The notes under the pieces are model-generated. The model was not told the DNA's origin and did no database searches. It worked only from the letters and a program-made list of their open reading frames with translations. A stretch of 16,131 nucleotides of DNA from Marinilabilia sp. UBA5340 (GTDB lineage: Bacteria > Bacteroidota > Bacteroidia > Bacteroidales > Marinilabiliaceae), in assembly GCA_002411085.1 (NCBI GenBank), contig DHQK01000046.1:1-16131 (forward strand), read 5' to 3'. Positions 5,804 through 14,900 of the stretch are shown here, piece after piece. Every line of letters starts with the position of its first letter. The first letter of the stretch is position 1. Made by a program: the position numbers and the translations under genes.

Positions 5804-8800
5804 TTAAATTTTTTTGTTTATTTGTTTGATCTGTCTCTTTACCTCTTTTATGAGTTTATCCCTTAATTGGTTGTATTGTAATGAATCTTCTTTAAATGCT
5901 TTTTCAGTTTTTTGTGCCAGTTGGTAAAGAGAAGTGGCTTCCATGGTACCCACAATGCCCTTCAACGAATGCAGAATACGGGCGGTCTCTTCATCCTCAT
6001 TGGTTTCGGAGACCTGAATCAGACGATCCTGGATTTTTGCATAATCGTGGCAAAAACCTTTGAGCAGACGACTGTAAAGATCTGAACGGCCTCCCATTCT
6101 CCTGATTCCTGCCTGAACATCGAGTCCTTCGATTTTTGGAAATTTGTATTCGCGCCCTTTTTCGGAGTGTTGCATGGCACTGTTTTCATCTTTGCTCTCT
6201 CCGAAAACAAGGCGATAAATGACTCTGAAAAGGTCGTCGGGATCGATTGGTTTGGCAACAAGGCCGGTCATTCCTGCCTGCAGGCACTGGTTTTCTACAT
6301 CTCCCAGAGCTTCGGCGGTCATGGCCACCACCGGAACCTCATTCCAGCCTTCTATTCTTTTAATGCGTCTTGTGGCAGTATACCCGTTCATTCCGGGCAT
6401 GTGAATATCCATAAGCACCAGATCGTAGGGGCAACTGCCTTCGTGCTCTTTGGCCAGATCCAGGGCTTCCTGACCGTGTACTGCCACATCTGTCTTGATA
6501 TTGGCCATTGCCAGCAGTTCCGTGGTCAGCTGACGGTTGGTGTCATTATCTTCCACCATCAATAATTTCAGAGGTTTTTCCTTCAACAGGAAATCTTTGT
6601 AATTTTTCTTTTTCGATCCACTTTCAATATCTGAAAAGTCAATGCCTCCCATTGCATCCATCAAGGTATCGAAAAGAATACTGTAGTTGGCCGGTTTGTT
6701 CATCAAAACGAAGGGCAGCTGGTCTTTGGGCCATATTTTATTTAATTCTTCTTCTTTGAATGGCGAGGCCATAATAACCAGATGTTCGTAGCGGTCGTTC
6801 AACAGAACCAGATCATGGACTATTTCCTGGCTGTTCTGGTTGATTAACGGCCAGTCGATAAATAATAACCAAAGCGGCTGGGAAGGGCTGAAGCTTTCAA
6901 GTTTTGAACGCAATGATTTGTAGGCACAGGTTCGATGGACTTTAAACCCGAAATCGGTGAGCATACTTTTGAGTCCGATCGCGGTTTTTACATTCTGACA
7001 CCCAATCATTGCTTCATCTCCTTCCACCTCAAATGCATGACGCATCTGATCTTTTTTCTGTATAAGCTGACGATCCATGAAAACGGTAAAATAGAAGGTA
7101 CTTCCTTTGCCATAATCACTTTCTACCCATATTTCGCCCCCCATCATTTGAGTGATTCGTTTACATATTGCCAGTCCCAGACCAGATCCTCCATATTTAC
7201 GGGAAGTAGAGACATCAGCCTGTGAGAATGCCTTGAAGAGGTTATTCTTTTGTTCTTCTTTCAGTCCAATTCCGGTATCTTCTACCGCAAAGAGCAATTC
7301 TGTTTTTTCACTTTCGGCCAGTTGCTGACTGATGCGAACATTCACATGTCCTTTGTCGGTAAATTTTACAGCATTGTTGACCAGATTTACCAGTACTTGT
7401 TCCAGGCGCAGGGGGTCACCTACCAAACTCAGCGGCACCTCCGGGTCAATGTCAAATACCAGTTCAAGGTTTTTTTCATTGGCTCTGAATAGCACCATAT
7501 CTGCCAGGTTTTGGAGCACTTGTTCCAAATCAAAATCAATATATTCCAGTTCGAGTCTTCCGGCCTCTATTTTGGAAAAATCGAGAATGTCATTGATGAT
7601 GCCTAAAAGAGATCGTGAAGAGGACTGGATGCGTTTCAGGTAGTCGTTCTGGCCCTGGAATCCTGATTTCTCCAATCCCAGGTGGGTCCAGCCAATGATG
7701 GCATTCAGCGGAGTTCTGATTTCATGACTCATACGGGCCAGAAAATCACTTTTGGCACGGGTTGCTGCTTCTGCTGCTTCTTTGGCTTTTTGCAATTCAA
7801 TGCTGCTTTCATAGCGGGCAATCATCAGTCCCATGGTTACCGCAAACGCATTGAAAAGTGTTTTTTGAGACTCGTTCCAGTCGGCAGATTTCATTTCCAT
7901 GCCAAAACCGATAAAGCCCCAGAAAATGTCGTGCACAAACACCGGAATAATCAATGCCGAAGTGGAACTGAGTTTGGCAAGGAAAGATTTCTCCCGTGGA
8001 GTGGCAGAGTGTACGTTAATTTCCAGATTTTTTTGGTCACTGAGGGCAAAGTACCACGAAGGATTGATTTTTTCGTAAGCCAGGCCTTCCAGGTCTTTAC
8101 GCTGAACGGGTTCCAACGATGAGTGTTCCCACTCCACAAAATGTTTGAAAAGCAGTTGCCCGGGTTCATTTCTGTAGTTACGAAAGGCAAATGCCCGGTC
8201 TACGCCGGCACCATTGCCCAGTACGCGTAGTGCTTTTTGCAATGCGTCCCTGAAGTTGGAGCTGGCAATCAGTTCCTTGAGCGCTTCTGAAACCCCTTCC
8301 AGTAACCGGTCGCGCATCATTATTTCGTTTACAGCATTTTTTTGCGCCGTGATGTCGATGATAACACCCTGAAAGGTGACTTGTCCAGTCTGGCGGTCAA
8401 CAACAGGCAGACCTTTTTCATAGACCCATTTTCGGTTCCCTACCAGATCGCGGATTCGGTATTCCATTTCAAAAGGGGATTTCTGGTCAAGGGCCTGGTC
8501 GAGCATTGATCTCACTTTTCCCCGGTCTTCTTTTTCGATGAACGGAATGATGGATTGTCCTTCCTGAATAAAGGCGTTGATACCCAGTCCGATTATATTC
8601 TCGACTCCTCCGCTGATAAAAAGCATGGTGCGTTTGAAATCCCCCTGGCAATGGTAAACAATACCGGGAACATTGGTTACAATATTCCGGTAATTTTCAC
8701 GGCTTCGTTCCAGGTCGTGCAGGGCCTGGCGCAATTCGGTAATGTCGGTAGATACACCGCATACAGAGATCACTTCACCATTGCGGTCTTTAATGGGGAA

Positions 8801-10078
8801 TTTGTTGGAAAGGAAAGTGCGTCTGCCTTTCGCTGACGGGAAAAACTCTTCCTTTTGAATTGATTTTTTCCTGATGAGCACTTCCTCATCATTCGTCTCA
8901 AAGGTTGATGCCTCCTCTTCGGGGAAGATGTCCTTGTCTGTCCGGCCAATAATTCTGTGAGCTTCCAGTCCCAGGGTTTCCTCCATGGGCTGATTAATCA
9001 GGGTGTAGCGTCCCTGTTTGTCTTTCACATAAATGAGAGCAGCACTGTTGTTGATAATGTCATTGAGCAATTGTCGGTTGGTCTGAAGTTGCCGGTTTGC
9101 CTGTTCTCTTATTTCTTCATCATGTTGTATACGGCGCAGGTAAATAATTGCCATCCATACGCCCACAATGATGGCCAGCGATATGAATACTGACAAAAGC
9201 ACAAAACCAATAATAACCCAACGTTCCATGGCATGGTTTTGATAGTAATTGGCATTTTCCCCTGCCTGTTGGATACTTCGGGAACTTCGGTCCATGAGTT
9301 GCTGTACGCGATCAATCTCTTCCAGTTGATTCACAAGGTCTGCCATTTCTGTCTGGTACCCCGTAAGGCCTTTGCGTAATCTGTTAAGCGCCGGCCGGTA
9401 AGCAGAGCCCGGCCGAACCACCTCGTCAGGAGGGATGAGACTCTGAATCTGCCGAAAAACTGTGTCTACCAGAGATTTGGTGACAATTTTTTCGGGGTAG
9501 TTCCAGAGTTGTTTTTCAATTTCTTTGAGATGTAACAACTGGTACATCAGATCATTATACAAGTCGGGTTCCCTCGTGGTACTGGAGGTTTTGGAGGTTA
9601 ATCTTTTGGGGAATGGTTCCCTTGCAGCAGCGAAAACTTCCTGAAAAAGAGAATCCATTTTATGTTCAGATCGAGCTCTGTTTTCTTTGAGGTTGATGAC
9701 CAGCAGCCAGTAACGGTTGTAGTCGTCGAGCCAACTGTTGATAGCTGTCAGCTCCTGGCGACTATTAGGATTGATACGGCTTTCCCGGGCATTTTGGAGT
9801 AAAACTTCAATTTCGCGTGTCAGGCTATCCACCATGAAACTGGAGGTAGTATCGCTTTTTAGTGTCAGGTTTTCGGCCTGTATCCGGGAGATATATATTT
9901 GTTGAAGCAAAAGATCCACCTTCTCCGTACTTCGCACCCAGTCTTTGAGCCGGGCAATGCCAAGAAGGCTGGCACCTGCAACCAGCAGAAGAAGTATCAG
10001 GTTGAAGATGTAGCCGCCCAGCACTTTCTGGCTGATGGAACCATTTGATTTAAAAAGTTTTATTAGTTTTTGAAACAT
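5804..10078 (-). CDS. Membrane hybrid sensor histidine kinase with two PAS, GAF, two receivers and Hpt
   Basis: This 1424-residue TorS-like phosphorelay sensor has two membrane helices (about 22-44 and 287-314). They bracket a helical, probably periplasmic sensor region with heptad-rich stretches. Cytoplasmic domains follow in order: a short coiled linker, PAS 1 (about 335-448), PAS 2 with a PAC end (about 460-580), GAF (about 590-757), HisKA with H785 in ARMSHEIRTPLNAI, HATPase about 885-1000 (N902, G1 box D934-x-G-x-G, G2 box GGSGLGLAI at 963-971). Next is a degenerate receiver (about 1020-1145) that keeps D1075 and K1128 but lacks the acidic pair. A canonical receiver follows (about 1170-1290; E1176/D1177, D1224 in LMDIHMPGMNG, T1254, K1276). 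A C-terminal Hpt domain has H1370 in ILHSLKG. There is no DNA-binding output domain, so phosphate should leave through Hpt to a separate regulator. The ATG at 10078 precedes a basic stretch and TM1. An ECF sigma gene follows 116 bases downstream. Confidence 0.93.
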   Translation of the reverse strand: MFQKLIKLFKSNGSISQKVLGGYIFNLILLLLVAGASLLGIARLKDWVRSTEKVDLLLQQIYISRIQAENLTLKSDTTSSFMVDSLTREIEVLLQNARESRINPNSRQELTAINSWLDDYNRYWLLVINLKENRARSEHKMDSLFQEVFAAAREPFPKRLTSKTSSTTREPDLYNDLMYQLLHLKEIEKQLWNYPEKIVTKSLVDTVFRQIQSLIPPDEVVRPGSAYRPALNRLRKGLTGYQTEMADLVNQLEEIDRVQQLMDRSSRSIQQAGENANYYQNHAMERWVIIGFVLLSVFISLAIIVGVWMAIIYLRRIQHDEEIREQANRQLQTNRQLLNDIINNSAALIYVKDKQGRYTLINQPMEETLGLEAHRIIGRTDKDIFPEEEASTFETNDEEVLIRKKSIQKEEFFPSAKGRRTFLSNKFPIKDRNGEVISVCGVSTDITELRQALHDLERSRENYRNIVTNVPGIVYHCQGDFKRTMLFISGGVENIIGLGINAFIQEGQSIIPFIEKEDRGKVRSMLDQALDQKSPFEMEYRIRDLVGNRKWVYEKGLPVVDRQTGQVTFQGVIIDITAQKNAVNEIMMRDRLLEGVSEALKELIASSNFRDALQKALRVLGNGAGVDRAFAFRNYRNEPGQLLFKHFVEWEHSSLEPVQRKDLEGLAYEKINPSWYFALSDQKNLEINVHSATPREKSFLAKLSSTSALIIPVFVHDIFWGFIGFGMEMKSADWNESQKTLFNAFAVTMGLMIARYESSIELQKAKEAAEAATRAKSDFLARMSHEIRTPLNAIIGWTHLGLEKSGFQGQNDYLKRIQSSSRSLLGIINDILDFSKIEAGRLELEYIDFDLEQVLQNLADMVLFRANEKNLELVFDIDPEVPLSLVGDPLRLEQVLVNLVNNAVKFTDKGHVNVRISQQLAESEKTELLFAVEDTGIGLKEEQKNNLFKAFSQADVSTSRKYGGSGLGLAICKRITQMMGGEIWVESDYGKGSTFYFTVFMDRQLIQKKDQMRHAFEVEGDEAMIGCQNVKTAIGLKSMLTDFGFKVHRTCAYKSLRSKLESFSPSQPLWLLFIDWPLINQNSQEIVHDLVLLNDRYEHLVIMASPFKEEELNKIWPKDQLPFVLMNKPANYSILFDTLMDAMGGIDFSDIESGSKKKNYKDFLLKEKPLKLLMVEDNDTNRQLTTELLAMANIKTDVAVHGQEALDLAKEHEGSCPYDLVLMDIHMPGMNGYTATRRIKRIEGWNEVPVVAMTAEALGDVENQCLQAGMTGLVAKPIDPDDLFRVIYRLVFGESKDENSAMQHSEKGREYKFPKIEGLDVQAGIRRMGGRSDLYSRLLKGFCHDYAKIQDRLIQVSETNEDEETARILHSLKGIVGTMEATSLYQLAQKTEKAFKEDSLQYNQLRDKLIKEVKRQIKQINKKI

Positions 10079-10459
10079 ACCATGTTCTTTCGTGCTCCTT
10101 TGACCTTACAAAAATGAGAAAAAATCGCTAACAATCTATTTTTTTGAACTGTTATGACTTCAAAAGTTAAACAGTTTCTGCAAGAAAACGGCAATAACTG
10201 TATTTATATTTTATGGAATTGCAGCCTGAAGGGCTCATGTGTTTGCAGCTATTTGTAAAATATAGAATGTCGTTATTCATTGATGTTCTTGCATCATTGG
10301 ATATGTGATGGATTATCCAAAAGGGAAATAATGCCGTGTAAATAATTTTTTGTTCAGGTGTGCGTTTATTCTTTAAAGCCCTTTTACCGGTTTAATCGCA
10401 ATGTTCTATTTGGGATTCCCGGCAGGGCTCAATCAAATAGTTGCTTAATTTTTTTGCTT
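10079..10459. other. Non-coding, AT-rich gap upstream of the histidine kinase and of a small plus-strand gene
   Basis: These 381 bases hold no convincing gene. They should contain the promoter of the kinase (minus) and of the small ORF at 10460 (plus). An AAAGGAG stretch about 20 bases before the kinase ATG on the minus strand is too distant to be a clear ribosome site. Two short inverted repeats are visible: TGATG/CATCA at 10281-10296 and TGGATA/TATCCA at 10298-10319. Their adjacency suggests a structured leader or binding site on the plus side, but each stem is only 5-6 bp. Confidence 0.4.
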
Positions 10460-10636
10460 ATGAAGAAATGCTCTACTATGGATTTGGATTTTATTATTTC
10501 AAAAGGTCTTTTTTTGCAGGATTTGTTATTGCGTCTTCCCGAGTCCCAGCTACAGGAAGTGTTAATTGCTCCGAGGAAGGAATTTGTGGAAAACCTGAAA
10601 GAACGTATTCGCATCCGCCTGGAGATGGAAAACTAA
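10460..10636 (+). CDS. Small hypothetical protein, 58 residues
   Basis: An ATG at 10460 opens a frame of 58 residues starting MKKCSTMDLDFIISKGLFLQ, then LLRLPESQLQEVLIAPRKE and ending with a charged amphipathic helix (EFVENLKERIRIRLEMEN). Codon choice (GAA, CTG, CGT/CGC, ATT) resembles the neighbouring genes rather than random AT-rich sequence, and the frame is not inside any larger gene. A second Met at residue 7 (position 10478) is an alternative start. No family is recognised. There is no signal peptide or membrane helix; the leucine-rich centre and basic C-terminal helix suggest a small protein- or nucleic-acid-binding module, which is only inference. A nested inverted repeat followed by a T-run lies just after the stop and would suit the 3' end of this transcript. 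The alternative is that the stretch is non-coding. Confidence 0.45.
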   Translation: MKKCSTMDLDFIISKGLFLQDLLLRLPESQLQEVLIAPRKEFVENLKERIRIRLEMEN

Positions 10637-10660
10637 TTTCTGAATATTTGATATACCAGG

Positions 10661-10740
10661 ATGGAGTAGAATGGAGAAAAGACTGTTAGTCGTAAAGATC
10701 TTCATTACGTGCTGACTGTGTGTTCTTTACTCCATTTTTC
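10661..10740 (+). terminator. Nested inverted-repeat element followed by a T-run (possible terminator or small RNA)
   Basis: An 8-bp perfect outer pair (ATGGAGTA at 10661-10668, TACTCCAT at 10728-10735) runs directly into TTTTTC. The 59 enclosed bases hold further pairs: GACT/AGTC at 10681-10691 and CGTAA/TTACG at 10691-10709. The T-run reads on the plus strand, so it would end rightward transcription from the small ORF. It lies between convergent genes. The outer stem is far longer-range than in a standard terminator, so a structured 3' UTR or small RNA is also possible. Confidence 0.35.
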
Positions 10741-10754
10741 TGTGCTTCAGTTTC

Positions 10755-11792
10755 TCAATAATCCTTTTCGGCATCCTCCTTCAGCATGTTTTTAGTAGAC
10801 AAGAGGCCACAAGCTGCATAGATATCTTCTCCTCTTGAACGTCTGATGGTAGTGGTCAGCCCTTTTTTGTTCAGCTGATCGGCAAACCACCGGATATGCT
10901 CATCAGAGGATCCACGGAGCGGAGAACCGGGAATGGGGTGAAATCGTATGAGGTTGATACGGCAACGAATTCCGTTGAGCAATTTGGTTAGTCCTTTTAC
11001 ATGTGCAGCCGTGTCATTGACTCCTTCAAACATAATGTATTCGAAGGATATTCTGCGCTGACGACCAAAGTCATATTCGCGCAATGCATTGATTATTTCT
11101 TCGATGGGGTAGACCTGCTCAATGGGCATCAGTTTCTGCCGTTCTTCATTGAAGGGCGTATGCAGACTGATGGCCAGGTGGGCATTGCTTTCCTCTATAA
11201 AGCGTCGCATGGCAGGTTCTACGCCAATGGTGGAAACATTAATTCTGCGAGGACTCCAGCCCATCCCCCAGTCAGAGGTGAATATTTCAAGGCTTTTCAG
11301 AACATTTTCAATATTGTCCATGGGTTCTCCCATTCCCATGTAGACCACATTGGTGAGTTTATCACTCTCGGGGAGACTTAGTACCTGGTTGACAATTTCT
11401 CCGGCAGTGAGCTGTCCCTGAAATCCCTGTTTGCCTGTCATGCAAAAAAGACACCCCATTTTACACCCAATCTGAGAGGATATGCACAATGTATGTCTGT
11501 CGTCTTCCGGGATATAAGCAGATTCAATAAATAACCCTTTGTGTGCAGGGTAGAGGTACTTTTTTGTGCCATCTACTGATGCCTGTACTTTGGAGGGAAG
11601 GATCCGTCCTATCTGGTATTTCTCTTTCAGCCTGTTGCGTGCCTCTTTGGAGAGGTTGGTCATCTCATCAATGTCTTCAGCTTTTTTCTGATAAAGCCAT
11701 TGAGCCATTTGTTTGGCGGTGAATCCGGGCAGTCCGTTTTCCGATGCAATGGTCTTTAGCTCCTTTAATGTTTTTCCAAAAAGCGCTTCCAT
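10755..11792 (-). CDS. rlmN: Dual-specificity 23S rRNA (A2503)/tRNA (A37) C2-methyltransferase
   Basis: This 345-residue radical-SAM enzyme methylates C2 of A2503 in 23S rRNA and, in studied homologues, A37 of some tRNAs. The N-terminal domain (about 1-90) has the family pattern LPGFTAKQMAQWLYQKK. The iron-sulphur cluster motif is C110-x3-C114-x2-C117 (QIGCKMGCLFCMTGKQGFQG). SAM contacts include GMGEPMDN at 153-160 and the INVSTIGV region near 184-191. RISFEYIMFEGVND and INLIRFHPIPGSPLRGS are standard downstream blocks. The acceptor cysteine that forms the methyl-cysteine intermediate is C328 in YAACGLLSTK. All key residues are present and length is typical. The clindamycin/florfenicol-resistance relative Cfr is shorter and lacks this overall pattern, so Cfr is unlikely. 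It is transcribed alone, downstream of a strong terminator that isolates it from the next gene upstream. Confidence 0.96.
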   Translation of the reverse strand: MEALFGKTLKELKTIASENGLPGFTAKQMAQWLYQKKAEDIDEMTNLSKEARNRLKEKYQIGRILPSKVQASVDGTKKYLYPAHKGLFIESAYIPEDDRHTLCISSQIGCKMGCLFCMTGKQGFQGQLTAGEIVNQVLSLPESDKLTNVVYMGMGEPMDNIENVLKSLEIFTSDWGMGWSPRRINVSTIGVEPAMRRFIEESNAHLAISLHTPFNEERQKLMPIEQVYPIEEIINALREYDFGRQRRISFEYIMFEGVNDTAAHVKGLTKLLNGIRCRINLIRFHPIPGSPLRGSSDEHIRWFADQLNKKGLTTTIRRSRGEDIYAACGLLSTKNMLKEDAEKDY

Positions 11793-11839
11793 GGTAATGT
11801 TTTGTTATTGATGGCACAAAGGTAACGATAAAAAGCAGA

Positions 11840-11877
11840 AAAGAGCTGTCTCCTGAAATTCCGGGAGGCAGCTCTTT
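11840..11877 (-). terminator. Strong intrinsic terminator of the PPi-PEPCK-like gene
   Basis: A 14-bp stem (arms 11840-11853 and 11864-11877, one G-T wobble, about 10-base loop) with arm ends AAAGAGCTG/CAGCTCTTT lies 25 bases past the stop at 11902. On the minus strand it is followed by TTTTCTGCTTTTT, a proper U-tract. It separates the large gene from rlmN. The arms also end in T on the plus strand, so it could work both ways. Confidence 0.85.
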
Positions 11878-11901
11878 GTTTCGTGTATCACTGGCTGATT
11901 G

Positions 11902-14900
11902 CTATTTTACAAAGGTATCCAGACCAATGTAACCCTCCAGTGATTTCAAATAATCAGCCGATTTAAACTGCTTGATGTTTTCTTCGGCCAGTTTGATGTT
12001 CGATTTAATTCTTGCTTCAACCTCCGGATCCAGGTTAGACCACTTGTTGAGGTAATCCGTCAGGTATTGCAGGTGCCTTTGCCACAAATTGATATCTCCA
12101 AGTTGCTTGTTTGTTAGTCTTTCGTGATACCAATCGCTGGCCAGCATGTTTTCCAGAGTAAACATTTCCCTGATTTCGGGATCCTCAATGCTTTTGCCGT
12201 TGTAGTCGCCGTAGGCCATAACATGAAGAATGGCTTTCAGCGGAGGGATTGCTCCTTCCACGCTTCCATCTTTGAAGTAGCTTTCGGCAACACGCTGCTG
12301 AGCCTCAACGATGTTGTTAATTCCGTCCACGAAGACCTCCAGGTCCTGAGTTTCTGGTTTCAGAATTTCACCGTTGAAGACGGCATCCGGATTTTCAAAT
12401 ACACGCCCAAGGAAGGTGCGGGCAAATTTGGCATTGATTCGGTATCCAAGGCGAGAGGCCAGTACTGTTTTTCCGTTGTGCTCAAAGTCTTCCAGCTTTT
12501 CCAGATAGTTGTGATCTTTCAGGAATTTTGGCTCTGCCTCTTCCGGCTTCAATCGGCTCCAGATTTCAGGAACCAGCAAACTGATGTCGTGGTCTACCCG
12601 ATAGTTGGGGCCGATGTGACCTGCTGCGGTAGTAAAGCCTGCATATTGTGTCAGGATGAAAGAAACCAATGCATTGTTCAGATCCGTCACCGGACTCAAA
12701 GCATTAAAAGGTCCTTTGGTGAGGGCTCCTTCCGATCCTGCTCCCGTTGTGGAAGGGGATTTTCCGGTAAGGCTGCAGACAAAGTCCATGAATAATTCCG
12801 GTAGATCCTGATAATGGATGGGGTTGTAGACCGCCAGGGGACGGATGCCCGGTTGCGGGGGATTATTTCTGCGACCTCCAAGTACTGCATTTACAGGTGT
12901 CAGAACCGGTTGGCCGGCAGGAACTTTACGGAAAAGACGTGTTCCCATTTCTGCAATGTAATTCTCCCGGTGCTTTATGAGGCCCGGACGGTTTTGCAGG
13001 TAACGTACATTGGCCGATGGTTTGCCTTCAAAAATCCGCGGATGAGAGGAAGAGACAAAATAGGTGCTGTCTTTTTTCTTCACCACCTCTTTGATAAGGT
13101 TTTTCATCGGATCGGTGTATTTGTCAAATTCAATGGCATCATCCATAATCTCGCGGCCATCCTCGATGGTCAGTGGCTCGAAATTCGAGATGAAAGCATT
13201 GGGGGTGGACAGATCGGCCTCGGCCTGTTTATCGTATCCCCGGTGAATTGCTTCATCGGGACGCTGGAAGAACCGGAATTCACAGTTGGTGACAAACTTG
13301 GCAGACGGATGGGTGAAATCAGGGGCCAGATGATTTAAGCGGGAAGTTGGAATAACCGTTGATGCGGTGATGTCGTCCTCCATCTGTAACTTGTCTGAAG
13401 CGATGTAATCCTGGCGCAACTTAAAGGTTCTCCAGGCACCTTCGTTGGTCAATCCTACACGCAGATAGCTGGCCACCAGCTTCCGGTTTTTGAATTTCAG
13501 CTCATTGCCGTGTTTGCCATCAATAATGTCGACGGTAAAGTATTTTTTCCAGTCGTTGCCCCATTCGGCACGATAAAAGCGTTTGACAATGTATACCAAT
13601 CCTTTGATGTGGTGTGGAATGGTTTCCAGCCATTCGTTGTATGTTTTGGTGTAGCGATTGGGGGCCGGAGTAAGCAGTTTTATGACTGACCCCAAAGATC
13701 GCGAGGGGCTGAGTATGGGACGATTTTTATCTGTTTTGATGTGTGGAAGATAGATATCGGAATAATCTTTATTGATGATCTCTTCCACCATTTTGAAATC
13801 CTTTTCATAATCAGCAGTGAAGAAAGGCCCGTATATGATGGCATCTTCAATAGATTTGGAAATTTCCGATTTTCCGCCACCCGAAACAGTACATGGTTTA
13901 TGGCAGAAAGTTCCTTCGGCAATGGATCCGATCAGACGCCATGAGGGCACGTAAGGGTTTTTGTTCATTCTCACCTTATAGCCGGCAGGCAACATGTAGG
14001 TGAATTTTGGATTCAACCTGAGGGATTGTTCCTGTCCGTCTTTTGTCCAGACTACTTTCTGATCCATCAGATTAAAGGCAGCATCTTCGGGCACATAAAT
14101 GATGTCTCTGTATTTTTTGTCGATGGCATATCCCTGAGGTTGTGCTTCCATCAGGTCGCCATACATGGAAATCATTTCTGTGAAGGAAAGATTATTTTCT
14201 TCAAATTGTTTTCGGTCAGAAAATTCATCTCCCAGGTTGTATGTGGGGAAAGCAACGGCACCACCGGCATGCTCTTCTTCAACGTTTCCAAGCAGGTTGG
14301 CAGCATATCCAATTTGGGTTTTTACTTCCTTCTTGGAGTATCCGTAATAATTGTCAGCAATGAGGGTGACGATCACTCCTTCAGAAGTGCGCGCCGTGAT
14401 TTTAAAGGCTCCTCCGTCGTTGTAGAGTTCATCTTCTTTCTCCCAGCACATGCCATCGTGTTTCTGCCTGTCAGTGGCTTCACTGATGTGCGGCAAGCCG
14501 ACCTCCTTCTTGGTGAGATTGATGAGGTGAGGAGCTAGTATTACGCAACCGGTATGTCCGGTCCACCCTTCGATATCAAGAGCTGCGTCGTTCTCCGGCA
14601 GATAGGGATCTCCGGCATTTCCGAAAATTGATTCCACAAAGTCCAGATTACTCACCAGATTACCGGGTGCAAAGAAACGAATCTCCATTCTTTTTTCTTT
14701 GCAGTTGGTGTTTACGCAGGGTTCCACTACCGGGCGCAGTAACAAGGAAACAAAAGAAGCAGCTTTCTCTTCCTGGGTTGAAGTAAAAGGGATCTCCAAC
14801 AAATCACCAGGAACTGCCTGAATGGCTTTTTCAAACAGGTGGGCAAAAGTCTTTTTGGGAACTGCTTTTTTATCATGAGGAATGGGGAGTCCCCCTTCTG

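Noticed and set aside
10154..10258. Plus-strand frame of 34 codons with three cysteines (MTSKVKQFLQENGNN...)
   Set aside because: Too short to judge from composition alone. It has no clear ribosome site, no family resemblance and no linked element, so it is left as non-coding.
10429..10614. Minus-strand frame opposite the small gene at 10460
   Set aside because: Its translation is low-complexity Lys/Arg/Ser-rich sequence that looks like an antisense shadow; the plus-strand frame has better codon use.
10755..11792. Possible Cfr-type antibiotic-resistance methyltransferase
   Set aside because: The N-terminal domain, length and conserved blocks are those of housekeeping RlmN, and there is no mobile-element context.
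12124..12795. Long plus-strand frame of 223 codons opposite the PPi-PEPCK-like gene
   Set aside because: It lies wholly antisense to a gene with conserved motifs, and its translation shows no domain. Long antisense frames are expected from the codon bias of such genes.
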